Assembly (NCBI RefSeq): GCF_016892765.1
Contig: NZ_JAFEMD010000026.1
Coordinates: 1-64,000, forward strand
Origin: Microvirga arvi
GTDB lineage: Bacteria > Pseudomonadota > Alphaproteobacteria > Rhizobiales > Beijerinckiaceae
Reading direction: 5' to 3'
DNA length: 64,000 nucleotides
In this document: piece after piece, positions 17,798 through 26,633 of the stretch
Position numbering within the stretch: position 1 is the stretch's first letter
How the letters are laid out: every line of letters starts with the position of its first letter
Position numbers and translations under genes: made by a program
The notes under the pieces: generated by a model
Database searches by the model: none
What the model saw: the letters and a program-made list of their open reading frames with translations, nothing else
Told to the model about the DNA's origin: nothing

Positions 17798-18723
17798 TGA
17801 AACTCGATCGTACTGCGGCAGGTGTTTATGCCATTGCCGCCACTCCATTCCATCCCGATGGCCGGCTCGATACCGAGTCTGTCGATCGGCTCACCGATTT
17901 CTATGTCGGCTGCGGCGTGACTGGGCTGACCATCCTCGGCATCATGGGCGAGGCGCCGAAACTGGAGCCGGAAGAGTCGCTCGCGATCACCCGGCAGGTG
18001 GTGAAGCGCGCCGGTGTTCCCGTCATTGTCGGGGTGTCGGCTCCGGGCTTTGCCGCCATGCGATCCCTGGCACGTAATGTCATGGATCTTGGCGCGGCGG
18101 GAGTCATGATCGCGCCACCGCCTTCTCTGCGCACCGACGATCAGATCATAGGCTACTATGCGCAGGCCGTTGAAGCCATCGGCGACGACATTCCGTTCGT
18201 CATCCAGGACTATCCGCTGACGCTCACTGTGGTAATGACACCGAGCGTCATCCGGCGCATCGTGATGGATCATCCCTCCTGCGTGATGCTAAAGCACGAG
18301 GATTGGCCTGGCCTGGAGAAGATCTCGCGCCTGCGTGCTTTCCAGACCGCCGGCGAGATGAAGCCGATCTCCATTCTCTGCGGCAACGGCGGCCTCTTCC
18401 TCGATTTCGAAATGGAGCGAGGCGCGGATGGCGCGATGACCGGCTATGCCTTCCCTGATATGCTGGTTGACGTCGTCAGGCTGCAAAAGGAAGGCCAGCG
18501 TGACGAGGCGCACGATCTCTTCGACGCTCATCTGCCGCTAATCCGTTACGAACAGCAGCAGGGCGTCGGCCTCGCGGTTCGCAAATACATCCTGCACAAG
18601 CGGGGCGCAATCGCAAGTGACGCTCAGCGTAAGCCAGCGAGTGGGCTGACAGCAGCCGCAAAAGACGAAATCGACTATCTCTTGGCCCGCGTAGCGCGTC
18701 GCGATGCCCGCGCAAAGCTTTGA
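17797..18723 (+). CDS. DapA-family aldolase/lyase
   Basis: 308 residues, a TIM-barrel of the dihydrodipicolinate synthase family. The Schiff-base Lys is in VMLKHED, the YNxP-type Tyr appears as VIQDYPL, and GIMGEAPKL replaces the common GTTGE loop. The loop change argues against true lysine biosynthesis and for a keto-acid or sugar-acid aldolase. The stop of the preceding gene overlaps this ATG by one base. Last gene of the LysR-linked operon, followed by a strong hairpin. Confidence 0.85.
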   Translation: MKLDRTAAGVYAIAATPFHPDGRLDTESVDRLTDFYVGCGVTGLTILGIMGEAPKLEPEESLAITRQVVKRAGVPVIVGVSAPGFAAMRSLARNVMDLGAAGVMIAPPPSLRTDDQIIGYYAQAVEAIGDDIPFVIQDYPLTLTVVMTPSVIRRIVMDHPSCVMLKHEDWPGLEKISRLRAFQTAGEMKPISILCGNGGLFLDFEMERGADGAMTGYAFPDMLVDVVRLQKEGQRDEAHDLFDAHLPLIRYEQQQGVGLAVRKYILHKRGAIASDAQRKPASGLTAAAKDEIDYLLARVARRDARAKL

Positions 18724-18798
18724 GGGAATCGCTACACAGGCCGAGGCATAGCTTTGCGAATGTTGAACTTGGAAAAAGTTAGATCATGATTATGAAAA

Positions 18799-18830
18799 GA
18801 ACGGCCGGCTGGCGCTTCAGCCGGCCGTTC
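18799..18830. terminator. Hairpin after the SDR-RraA-DapA operon
   Basis: A perfect 13-base stem (GAACGGCCGGCTG with CAGCCGGCCGTTC) around a 6-base loop, 75 bases past the DapA-like stop. It is flanked by AAAA on the left, so it has a T tract only on the minus strand. It could act in both directions. Confidence 0.65.
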
Positions 18831-18843
18831 AGACAGCCGGATC

Positions 18844-19072
18844 CTAGACCCCTTCACGTCCCAATCGTTTCAAGGTTTCGCCGACCCACGCCTTGGAAGC
18901 GTGGCCTTCCTAAGTCGCAGCCATGGTCTTCTCCTCGGCCGCCTGCTTTGCCTTCACATCGACATATATCGTGGCGGTGGCGTCATATGGAACGCAGAGC
19001 AGGCCATCGTCGCCGCCGTCGCCGAGGATCAGATCTCTAGGCTCAATAACCATTCCATCAATGGCGATTGGT
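18844..19072 (-). pseudogene. 3' fragment of an RraA-family gene, cut by IS5-type element
   Basis: Read leftward from 19072, the frame gives PPIAIDGMVIEPRDLILGDG, then GLLCVPYDA and KQAAEEKTMAAT. This is the typical C-terminal half of RraA/HMG-aldolase proteins. A TAG at 18910-18912 interrupts it, after which the same frame continues GHASKAWVGETLKRLGREGV to a final TAG at 18844-18846. The 5' part is missing: the IS5-type left repeat begins at 19073 and no matching sequence was recognised beyond the element. It is a different sequence from the intact RraA-like gene at 17090. Confidence 0.75.
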
Positions 19073-20281
19073 GGCTTTGTTGCACCGATAGGCGAGTTGG
19101 TAACAGGCACTGGGTGACATACGGGCCTGCGCCCTTCCTGTCGGATATCTGCCGTGCCGTGCAAGGCCAATATCGCTCGCCGGCACCACATCCGCAAGCA
19201 GCGGCACCGGGTCACAAATTGGGCGGAGTACGATACGGCCCTGCGCCAGCGCGGAAGCCTCACAGTCTGGTTCACAGAAGAGGCGATAGCCGTTTGGCGA
19301 GCGCAGCCCCGCACCACACGCGGTGGTCAGCCGCACTACTCGGCCCTGGCCATCATGACAGCCCTGACGCTCAGGGCGGTGTTCCGGTTGGCGCTGCGCC
19401 AGACGGAAGACCTGATTGGCTCGATCCTTCAGCTCCTGGGGCTGGATCTGGCGGTGCCGGATCACTAGACCCTGAGCCACCGCGCCGCAAGCTTGGAGGT
19501 TCCAAAGCCACGTCCGAGTTCGACAGGACCTATTCACCTTCTGGTCGACAGCACGGGCCTGCGGCTTTGCGAATCTGGTGAGTGGTTGGTCGAGAAACAC
19601 GGCACCCGAAGGTGCTGATCTTGGCGCAAGCTGCATATGGGTGTCGATGCTGACACGGGACAGATCATAGCATCAGAGCTGACTAGCAGCGATGCCGTTG
19701 ATAGCTCGCAGGTCAGTCCCTTGCTCGAGCAGATCCTAGGCCCACTTGCTTCGTTAGTCGGGGATGGAGCCTACGATCAGGCGGGTCTCTACGGCACCGT
19801 TGCCCAACGTCATCCAGCTGCTCACGTGATCGTTCCACCCCGATCAACAGCGGGACCAAGCGAGATGGCAGAGTGCGCACTGACCCAGCGCGACCGGCAT
19901 CTCCAAAGCATTGCCGAGCATGGACGCATGGGCTGGAAGAAGCGGTCCGGGTACACGCGACGAGCCCTGGTGGGGACTGCCATCAGCCGACTTACTGAGA
20001 CGGCTTGGGTGCAGTTGAAATACCGGCGATCATGGATAGGGGCGGATAGCCCAGCCAGGCTCTGGCACAGTTCAAGATCACCCAAGCCGTCTTAATAAAC
20101 GAGCGACCGGGGACGCCTTGCGCTCCCGGACGGATCAATGCCGTACGACCGAGGTCGTCATCGCCGTTCATGCCTTGAACCGGATGCTTGAGCTTGGATG
20201 CCCGAAATGCGTCCGCATCGCCTGTATTCGACCTAAGGGCCGCGTTCAATGCGTGCACAATCCGATCCGTGCAACAAAGCC
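19073..20281 (+). mobile_element. Decayed IS5-family insertion sequence (1209 bp)
   Basis: The terminal inverted repeats are still clear: GGCTTTGTTGCACCGAT at 19073-19089, and GGCTTTGTTGCACGGAT read inward from 20281 (16 of 17 identical). The interior is one transposase gene with nonsense codons and an insertion. Direct target repeats were not evident. Confidence 0.82.
19172..20225 (+). pseudogene. IS5-family transposase, inactivated
   Basis: Reading one frame, family sequence runs ARRHHIRKQRHRVTNWAEYD, then GSLTVWFTEEAI and GLDLAVPDH. A TAG at 19466-19468 breaks it, then HLLVDSTGLRL, WLVEKHGTR, a TGA at 19616-19618, and SWRKLHMGVD, then DGAYD. After about 20030 an extra ~70 bases intervene before GDALRSRTD and AVHALNRMLELG resume in another frame. 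The start codon position reads ATC. The element therefore cannot move by itself. Confidence 0.82.
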
Positions 20282-20846
20282 CCTATTCGAGAAATGGGGC
20301 CGGAGATGAATAATGAGGTCGGATTGAGTCTGGTGGTGTTGCTGCCGAATGCTGATGAATACTCGGTTCAAGCTTCGAAGGCATTTGGGATATGAGCACA
20401 AAGCAGCTGACTATCTGCTTTTGTCTCAAGTTCAGCTGCTTTCTCACAGGCGTCCATTTCATTGGAGCTCGATTCGCCTACCAAAGTGTAATCATCGGCG
20501 AAATATGTGACGAGCCACTCAGCCAAGGTGGAGAGCGTACTCTGATAATACTGAGTCATGGCGAAGTCCGCCCCGATAGCTCAAGCACTTTCGATCAGGA
20601 ACGATGCCACAAGGAATAGATATTATGCAATGGCAAGTTTGGCCGACCAGCGAGCATGCAAGGCGTGTTTGCCAGTATGAGCGCAGGGGCATTCAAGGAG
20701 CACAGCAAAGGTGTGGACGTCACCTGAAAGGCGCGATCCATTGACCTCAGCATGATCAATCCAAGCAAGCTGAACACAAGAAAGCGGCTTTACGGGCACA
20801 AGTTTGTATGATTGTAATACGGTCTTGAAGATGAGAGGGTGGGACT
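20282..20846. other. 565-base gap with no convincing gene; hyuA upstream region
   Basis: Lower in GC than its surroundings. A 63-residue leftward frame (20559 to 20368, acidic: LAEWLVTYFADDYTLVGESS) is the only protein-like candidate and has no family I know. The last ~60 bases hold the operator-like sequence and ribosome-binding site for hyuA. The rest shows no repeat or RNA gene. Confidence 0.4.
20810..20824 (+). promoter_or_regulatory. Operator-like palindrome upstream of hyuAB
   Basis: GATTGTAATACGGTC differs at two bases from the perfect palindrome GATTGTAATACAATC. It lies 22 bases before the hyuA start. The same motif precedes four other units in the window. A GntR-family repressor is the likely binder (inference). 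Confidence 0.5.
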
Positions 20847-22895
20847 TTGGGATACCGTATCGGAGTAGACGTCGGTGGCACATTCACCGACTTCACCTTA
20901 CTCGACCCGTCGAACGGTGAGATCCGGTTTTTTAAGGTAGGGTCGACGCCTCATGATCCTTCCGAAGCGATTGAGCAAGGCTTGAGGCTGGCCTTTGCCG
21001 AATTCGGGATAGACGCGAGGAGGGTAGCCTATCTTGGGCACGGCACCACGGTCGCGACGAATATCGTGATTGAGCGGCGCGGGGCGCGCACGGGTCTTCT
21101 GACGACCAAGGGCTTCCGTGACGTGCTGGAACTCGGGCGACAGGCACGCCCCTCGATCTACGACTACCGCGTAGAAAAGCCGCCGCCGCTCATTCCGCGC
21201 AACCGGCGCGTGGAGGTCGCCGAGCGCATCGGCCCGGATGGGGAGACGCTCCTGCCGCTCGATGAGGAATCGCTTCGCGATGCGGTTGCGGCGCTTGCGG
21301 CTCAGGAGGTGGAGAGCGTCGCGATCTGCTTTCTTCACAGCTACCGTCGACCTGAGCATGAGCAACGCGCTGTCGCAGCCGTGCGTGCGATCCTGCCGGA
21401 CGCTTACGTTACCGCTTCGTCCGACATCCTGCCAGAGTTCCGCGAGTTCGAGCGGATGTCGACGGCCGTTGTCAATGCCTTCGTCGGCCCGAAAATGGGC
21501 CGCTATCTCGAACGCTTCCAATCCCGCGTCAGGGATATCGGGATTCCGGCCGATCCCTACACGATCCACTCCAACGGCGGGCTGATGTCGGTCGACACGG
21601 TAAAGGACAGCCCGGTTCGCACCTGCGTCTCGGGGCCTGCCGCCGGAGTCGTCGGTGCGGCCGAGATCGGCCGTGTGGCGGGCTTCCCGAACCTCATCAC
21701 CTTCGACGTCGGCGGCACGTCAACGGATGTGTCGCTTATCGCCGGCAGCGCTCCGCTTTTCACGAGCGCACGGCTCGTGGCGGGCTATCCCGTCAAGACG
21801 CCGATGCTCGATATCCACGTCATCGGCGCGGGCGGCGGCTCGATCGCATCCATCGACGATGCCGGAGCCCTAAAGGTCGGTCCCCGCTCGGCGGGGGCCT
21901 CTCCCGGGCCGGTGGCCTATGGCAAGGGCGGCATGGAACCGACCATCACGGATGCCAATCTCTGCCTCGGACGCCTCGATCCCGCCATGATGCTCGGCGG
22001 CCGGATGCAGGTGGATGTCGAGGCATCGCGCCGCGCCATCGCAGACCGGATCGCCAGGCCGCTCGGGCTCACCCTTGAAGAGGCGGCCCATGGAATCCTC
22101 CAGATTGCCAACGCGCATATGAGCCGGGCGATTCGATCCGTCTCCGTCGAGAAAGGTTACGACATCGGCCAGTTCGCCTTATGTGCGTTCGGCGGCGCCG
22201 GGCCGCTCCACGCGGCCGATGTGGCTGTCGAATGCGGCATTCCGCAAGTGCTCGTGCCACGCGAGCCCGGCACCCTGTGTGCCCGTGGCATGCTGCTTAC
22301 GGACCTGACCTCGGACTATGTGCGGAGCTACTATGCGCAGGCCTCCGACGAGGCTTGGCGCGCGGTTCTCCGCCTGTTTGCTGCGATGGAGGAGGATGCC
22401 CGGGCCTGGCTCGACCGCGAGGCCGTCCCGCCCGGCCAGCGCCGCTTCCGCCGCATCATTGATGCGCGGTACCAGGGGCAGAACTTCGAGGTGAAGGTGG
22501 AATGCGAAGGCCTCGGACCCGAGGATCTGCCGCAGGTCATTGCCCGCTTTCACGCAGCCCACGTCAAGGAATACGGCTACGCCATCGAACACCGTCCCGT
22601 CGAGTTCGTGTCCGCCCGGGTGCAGGCGCTGGGCGCGGTGGAGAAGGCGCCGCAGGTTCCCGTCGAGGGGGGCGTCTCGCTCCGGGACGCCGTCACGGGC
22701 TGGCGCCGGATCTATGTGGATCGCCGCCGCGGGTGGGTGGAGGCGACCGTTTATCAGCGGGAAAAGCTGCCGGTGAACGTAGCGTTCGAAGGCCCCGCGA
22801 TCGTCAACGAGATGAGTTCGACGACGGTGATCCTGCCGGGTCAGAGCGGCATCATTGATTCCTGGGGCAATCTGTTGTTGAGGATCCCGACATGA
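20847..22895 (+). CDS. hyuA: Hydantoinase/oxoprolinase subunit A
   Basis: 682 residues. The ATP-binding N-terminus is GVDVGGTFTDFTLLD. GHGTTVATNIVIER, then THSNGGLMS-like and FDVGGTSTDVSLI follow, as in N-methylhydantoinase (ATP-hydrolysing) alpha subunits, together with GAGGGSIA. The family opens cyclic amides such as hydantoins or 5-oxoproline at the cost of ATP; related acetophenone and acetone carboxylases exist, so the substrate is open. It starts at TTG 20847 after GAGGGTGGGA. The stop overlaps hyuB by ATGA, fitting a 1:1 complex. The operator-like palindrome lies just upstream. Confidence 0.88.
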   Translation: MGYRIGVDVGGTFTDFTLLDPSNGEIRFFKVGSTPHDPSEAIEQGLRLAFAEFGIDARRVAYLGHGTTVATNIVIERRGARTGLLTTKGFRDVLELGRQARPSIYDYRVEKPPPLIPRNRRVEVAERIGPDGETLLPLDEESLRDAVAALAAQEVESVAICFLHSYRRPEHEQRAVAAVRAILPDAYVTASSDILPEFREFERMSTAVVNAFVGPKMGRYLERFQSRVRDIGIPADPYTIHSNGGLMSVDTVKDSPVRTCVSGPAAGVVGAAEIGRVAGFPNLITFDVGGTSTDVSLIAGSAPLFTSARLVAGYPVKTPMLDIHVIGAGGGSIASIDDAGALKVGPRSAGASPGPVAYGKGGMEPTITDANLCLGRLDPAMMLGGRMQVDVEASRRAIADRIARPLGLTLEEAAHGILQIANAHMSRAIRSVSVEKGYDIGQFALCAFGGAGPLHAADVAVECGIPQVLVPREPGTLCARGMLLTDLTSDYVRSYYAQASDEAWRAVLRLFAAMEEDARAWLDREAVPPGQRRFRRIIDARYQGQNFEVKVECEGLGPEDLPQVIARFHAAHVKEYGYAIEHRPVEFVSARVQALGAVEKAPQVPVEGGVSLRDAVTGWRRIYVDRRRGWVEATVYQREKLPVNVAFEGPAIVNEMSSTTVILPGQSGIIDSWGNLLLRIPT

Positions 22896-24604
22896 GCGAA
22901 GAACGGATTGCCGACCCGGTGCAGATGGACGTGTTTTCCAACCGTCTGCTTGCCATCGCGGAGGACATGGGATCGATCCTCATCCGCTCGTCCTTCTCGT
23001 CGAACATCAAGGAGCGTCGGGACTGCTCGACCGCCCTCTTCGATGCGCGCGGGCGACTCATCGCTCAGGCCGACCACATCCCAATCCATCTCGGGGCGAT
23101 GATCGGCGCGGTTGAGACCATCCTGGCCCGCTGTCCCCTTGACGCCATGAAGCCGGGTGACGCCTTCATCGCCAACGATCCTTATCTGGCCGGCGGGAGC
23201 CACCTGCCCGACATCTCGATCATCACACCGGTTCATCACGAGGGTGTGGTCCGCTTCTTCTGCGGAAACATCGCCCATCATGCCGACGTGGGCGGGAGGA
23301 CGCCGGGCTCGACGTCGGGCGTCTCGCGGTCGATCTTCGAGGAGGGGATCCGGATCCCCGTCATCCGCATCGCCCGTGCCGGCGAGATCGACGAGGATCT
23401 TCTGGAACTCATCGTCTGCAACACCCGCGATCCCGAGGAGCGGCTTCTCGATCTTCGCACCCAGGTGGGGACGAACCTGCGCGGCGGCGCCATGCTGCTG
23501 CAACTTGTCGACCGCATGGGCTGGACGGCGGTGGCGCAAGCCATCGAGGACATTCTCACCTATACGCGCAGACGCCTGCGCAACCGTATCGCCGCCCTCC
23601 CGGATGGCGAGTACCGCTTCGCACGGGCCATGGACGACGACGGTTTCCCGGGGGAGCCGGTCCCTATCGTCTGCACGGCCCGAATCTCGGGCGACACCCT
23701 CGAACTCGACTTTGACGGCTCCGGCCCGGAGGCGAGGGGGGCGATCAATCTTCCCGACAGTGCGCTGAAGGCCTCCGTCTATTACTGCGTGCGCGCGGTT
23801 CTTGATCCTGGCCTGATGCCGAACCAGGGCAGCATCGACCCCATCCGGATCAGGGCGCCAGAGGGATCCATCGTCAACCCCCGGCCACCCCATGCGGTGG
23901 CAGCCCGCGCTGTGACGTCGAACCGCCTGTGCGGAGCCGTCTTCGGCGCCCTCTACCAAGCGCTCCCGCCTGAGCAGAGCATGGCGTCCTGCAACGATTC
24001 CACGTCCGCCATCTCGGTTTCCGGGTGGCATCCCCGGCGCAAGACCACCTACGTGTACCCTGAGAGCATGGGCGGCGGTGCGGGCGCTTTCGCCGATCGC
24101 GACGGCATGGATGCCGTCCATGTCCACACGGTCAACTCGACGAATCTGCCGGCGGAGGCGTTGGAGCTCGAATATCCGCTTCTCCTTGAGGAATACTGCC
24201 TCGTTCCGGACTCCGGGGGAGCCGGCCACTACCGCGGCGGAATGGGGATGGCGCGGCAGATCCGGATCCGGGAAAGCAACACGATCTTCTCCGCACGTTC
24301 GGACGCACATATCATCCCGGCCCCCGGGGTGCACGGCGGCCTGCCGTCGAGCGTCACGCGAATCCTGCGGAATCCAGGAACGGACCGCGAGGAGGTGCTT
24401 CATTCGAAGGCCTCGGGCCTCGTGCTCGAGGCGGGCGAGACCATCCGCGTGGAGACCCTCGGCGGAGGAGGCAACGGTGACCCGCGGGAGCGCAGTGTGG
24501 AGAGCCTCGCGGCCGATCTGCGCCAGGGGAAGGTGAGCCGAGCGGCGGCCGAACGGGATTACGGCGCCGGCAAGGTTGCTGAAGCCCTCGCCCTCAGGGA
24601 ATGA
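22892..24604 (+). CDS. hyuB: Hydantoinase/oxoprolinase subunit B
   Basis: 570 residues. Family motifs: DPVQMDVFSNRLLAIAEDMG at the N-terminus, SSFSSNIKERRDCSTALFD, HIPIHLGAM, then DAFIANDPYLAGGSHLPD, HHADVGGRTPGS, and a glycine-rich C-terminal GGAGHYRGGMG. It is the partner of hyuA, overlapping it by 4 bases. No racemase or carbamoylase follows directly; the next genes converge from the right, 25 bases away. The downstream hydrolysis of an opened ring could fall to the M20 enzyme at 61.8 kb (inference). Confidence 0.88.
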   Translation: MSEERIADPVQMDVFSNRLLAIAEDMGSILIRSSFSSNIKERRDCSTALFDARGRLIAQADHIPIHLGAMIGAVETILARCPLDAMKPGDAFIANDPYLAGGSHLPDISIITPVHHEGVVRFFCGNIAHHADVGGRTPGSTSGVSRSIFEEGIRIPVIRIARAGEIDEDLLELIVCNTRDPEERLLDLRTQVGTNLRGGAMLLQLVDRMGWTAVAQAIEDILTYTRRRLRNRIAALPDGEYRFARAMDDDGFPGEPVPIVCTARISGDTLELDFDGSGPEARGAINLPDSALKASVYYCVRAVLDPGLMPNQGSIDPIRIRAPEGSIVNPRPPHAVAARAVTSNRLCGAVFGALYQALPPEQSMASCNDSTSAISVSGWHPRRKTTYVYPESMGGGAGAFADRDGMDAVHVHTVNSTNLPAEALELEYPLLLEEYCLVPDSGGAGHYRGGMGMARQIRIRESNTIFSARSDAHIIPAPGVHGGLPSSVTRILRNPGTDREEVLHSKASGLVLEAGETIRVETLGGGGNGDPRERSVESLAADLRQGKVSRAAAERDYGAGKVAEALALRE

Positions 24605-24629
24605 GGCGTCGCGTGCGCCGGCCCTGCCC

Positions 24630-25772
24630 TCAGCCGTCGTGAGGGCGGAGCAGGGCATCGGCCACAGCGTCGATCTGCTCAAGATCGAGATGCGGTCCGA
24701 TGGGAAGGCCGATCAGACGGTCGCAGATGCGCTCTGAGACGGGGAATGATCCACGCCCTAGGTTCAGGTCGGCATAGACCGGCTGGAGATGCATCGGCGG
24801 AGCGTAGGAGAGGCTTGTGGTGATGCCCGATGCCGCCAGTGATCGGCGCACCGCATCGCGATCATCGGCCTCGATGACGTAGTTCCGCCAGGCGTGCCCG
24901 ACGCCTTCAGCGACCTTGGGCGGATTGATCCTGCTGCCTCGCAGGCGAGCCTCGTACCGCGCCGCCTGCGCGCGCCGCGCCGTGAGATTCGCATCGAGAT
25001 CCTTCAGCTTCACGCGCAGGACGGCGGCTTGAAGCTCGTCGAGCCTCTCATTGAGACCGTCCGTTTCATGATGCAGGCCTTGCGGCAGGAATCCCGGGCC
25101 GCCCATGCGGTGGCGGGAGCGTTGCTGTCCGTAACCGGAGATCTTGCTCATCCGCTCTGCCAGCTCCGCGTCCTCGGTCAGGCAGGCGCCGCCGCTTCCA
25201 TAGGCGCCAAGGTGTTTCGTCGGCGCAAAGCTGAAGCACGTGACATCCGATAGGGCGCCGATTTTCCGTTCGTCCAAGGTTGCTCCCAGGGCAATGCACG
25301 CATCCTCGACGACCGCGATCCCGTGCCGGTGCGCGATGGCCAAGATTCTGTCGAGGTCTGCCGGATGGCCGAACAGATCCACAGGCATCACGGCCCGCGT
25401 GCGCGGCGTGATGGCCGCCGCGAAGCTGTCAGGATCCATGGTGCGGGTGAGGGGGTGGACATCGACCCAAACAACATCCGCCCCGGTGAACCGGATGGCG
25501 GAGGAACTCGCCACATCGGTATTCGGCACGGTGATCACCTCGTCGCCACGCCCGATTCCAAGGGCGAGGAGCGCAACCTTCAAGGCAGCAGTGCCCGACC
25601 CGACCGTCACGGCGTGGGTCGCGCCGATCCATGCGGCGAATTCCCCCTCGAAGGCCGGAACCTCATCGCCCCAATCGAGGCGGCCGCTCGCGAGAACACG
25701 CTGGATCGCAGCGTCAATCGCGTCCTTGCGCGCCATGTACAGTTTGGCATGGTCGTAAAAGGGGACAGACAT
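24630..25772 (-). CDS. DegT/DnrJ/EryC1-family aminotransferase
   Basis: 380 residues. PLP-type fold with VGSGTAALKVAL, then TVPNTDVASSSA, VVEDACIALGA and the Schiff-base Lys186 in SFAPTKHLGAYGSGG. The family usually aminates keto-sugars, but members also act in catabolic clusters on other ketones. The ATG at 25772 overlaps the RidA stop (TGATG), so both are translated together. Ends 25 bases from hyuB in convergent orientation. Confidence 0.86.
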   Translation of the reverse strand: MSVPFYDHAKLYMARKDAIDAAIQRVLASGRLDWGDEVPAFEGEFAAWIGATHAVTVGSGTAALKVALLALGIGRGDEVITVPNTDVASSSAIRFTGADVVWVDVHPLTRTMDPDSFAAAITPRTRAVMPVDLFGHPADLDRILAIAHRHGIAVVEDACIALGATLDERKIGALSDVTCFSFAPTKHLGAYGSGGACLTEDAELAERMSKISGYGQQRSRHRMGGPGFLPQGLHHETDGLNERLDELQAAVLRVKLKDLDANLTARRAQAARYEARLRGSRINPPKVAEGVGHAWRNYVIEADDRDAVRRSLAASGITTSLSYAPPMHLQPVYADLNLGRGSFPVSERICDRLIGLPIGPHLDLEQIDAVADALLRPHDG

Positions 25773-26176
25773 CAGCGGACCTGCGGGCAATAGGCTATGA
25801 CCTCGACCTCGACCTTCACTTCCGGCGAACCGAGGCCATTGACGATGATGCCCGTATGCGGGGGCCGATGATCTCCAAAGAACTTGAGGCGTTCGGCCGT
25901 CACGGCGTCGCGGTCGTTCCGGTCGGTCATGATCGTATTGATCTTCACGACATCAGCAGGGTTTGCACCGAAATGCGCAAGGATCCGTCCGATGTTGCGG
26001 TAGACCTGCGCAGCCTGCTGGCCGGCGTCGCCAACGCCCACCCATTGATTGTTCTCGTCGCGAGCGACCTGACCGGCCACGAAGACAAAGTCGCCGGCGC
26101 GAGCGGCGTGCTCATAGGTTGTGGCGCGAGCCACGTCGGGCGGGCTGTCGAGACGGATGGTGGTCTGCGCAGTCAT
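25772..26176 (-). CDS. RidA-family (YjgF/YER057c) protein
   Basis: 134 residues. Typical YjgF fold: FVFVAGQVARDENNQWVG, then QAAQVYRNIGRIL, VVKINTIMTDRND, and a final VEVEVIAYC. RidA hydrolyses reactive enamine/imine intermediates made by PLP enzymes, a sensible partner for the coupled aminotransferase. At the place of the catalytic Arg of true RidA (PxRS) the sequence reads PPHTG, so this belongs to another Rid subgroup and may not have imine deaminase activity. GGAGATTGT precedes the ATG. Confidence 0.86.
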   Translation of the reverse strand: MTAQTTIRLDSPPDVARATTYEHAARAGDFVFVAGQVARDENNQWVGVGDAGQQAAQVYRNIGRILAHFGANPADVVKINTIMTDRNDRDAVTAERLKFFGDHRPPHTGIIVNGLGSPEVKVEVEVIAYCPQVR

Positions 26177-26611
26177 TTACAATCTCCTCTGTCCTGGCTG
26201 CTTTTGAATGACGGTGTTAAGCAACGTGCGGTCGAAAACCGGCGAGGCCTCCGTAGGGCTCGCGGCTGCGAGCTCATGGACCCGCGCGATCACATCGGGC
26301 GCCGTGTAATAGGCACCGTACAAGGCCGCGAGCACCCGTCGGAACACGGTCGGTTCGTTCCGTTCGAGTGTTCTAAGCTGGATCTGCCGCATGGACGGTG
26401 CAGCCTCGCAGAGCAAGGCAGCCTGCAAGGCGACCCACCGGCGGTCATCGTTCGAGAGAAGCACCAGGAAGCGGGAGACGTCCTGAACGGCAGCGGATGC
26501 ACATGGCCAGTGCACGTCGCCCATAATCAAGGCATCCATGAAAGCGCAGATGATACCACTCCCCATTTCTGTCATGCTCGCATCTTGCATTCCTGCATTT
26601 TCCTCTTCCAT
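26177..26611 (-). CDS. Small-subunit-like protein (gluconate 2-dehydrogenase subunit 3 type)
   Basis: Up to 144 residues; several in-frame ATGs (26611, 26590, 26575, 26566, 26539) make the start uncertain. The pattern WPCASAAVQDVSRFLVLLSN, then LRTLERNEPTVFRRVLAALY and GAYYTAPDVIARV, resembles small subunits that accompany GMC-type dehydrogenases. There is no obvious Tat signal. It is divergent from the GMC gene, whose start lies only 22 bases beyond 26611. It ends one base before the RidA gene, so it may be first in a small-subunit, RidA, DegT operon. Confidence 0.6.
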   Translation of the reverse strand: MEEENAGMQDASMTEMGSGIICAFMDALIMGDVHWPCASAAVQDVSRFLVLLSNDDRRWVALQAALLCEAAPSMRQIQLRTLERNEPTVFRRVLAALYGAYYTAPDVIARVHELAAASPTEASPVFDRTLLNTVIQKQPGQRRL

Positions 26612-26633
26612 AATCTGTTCACGAGGACGCGCG

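Noticed and set aside
20368..20559. 63-residue leftward frame in the gap before hyuA
   Set aside because: Acidic and protein-like, but no known family, ribosome-binding site or neighbour supports it. Mentioned under the gap rather than called a gene.
22841..24682. 613-residue leftward open frame
   Set aside because: It is the exact antisense of hyuB. Composition is Arg/His/Gly-rich with no motif; high GC and codon bias keep the antisense frame open.
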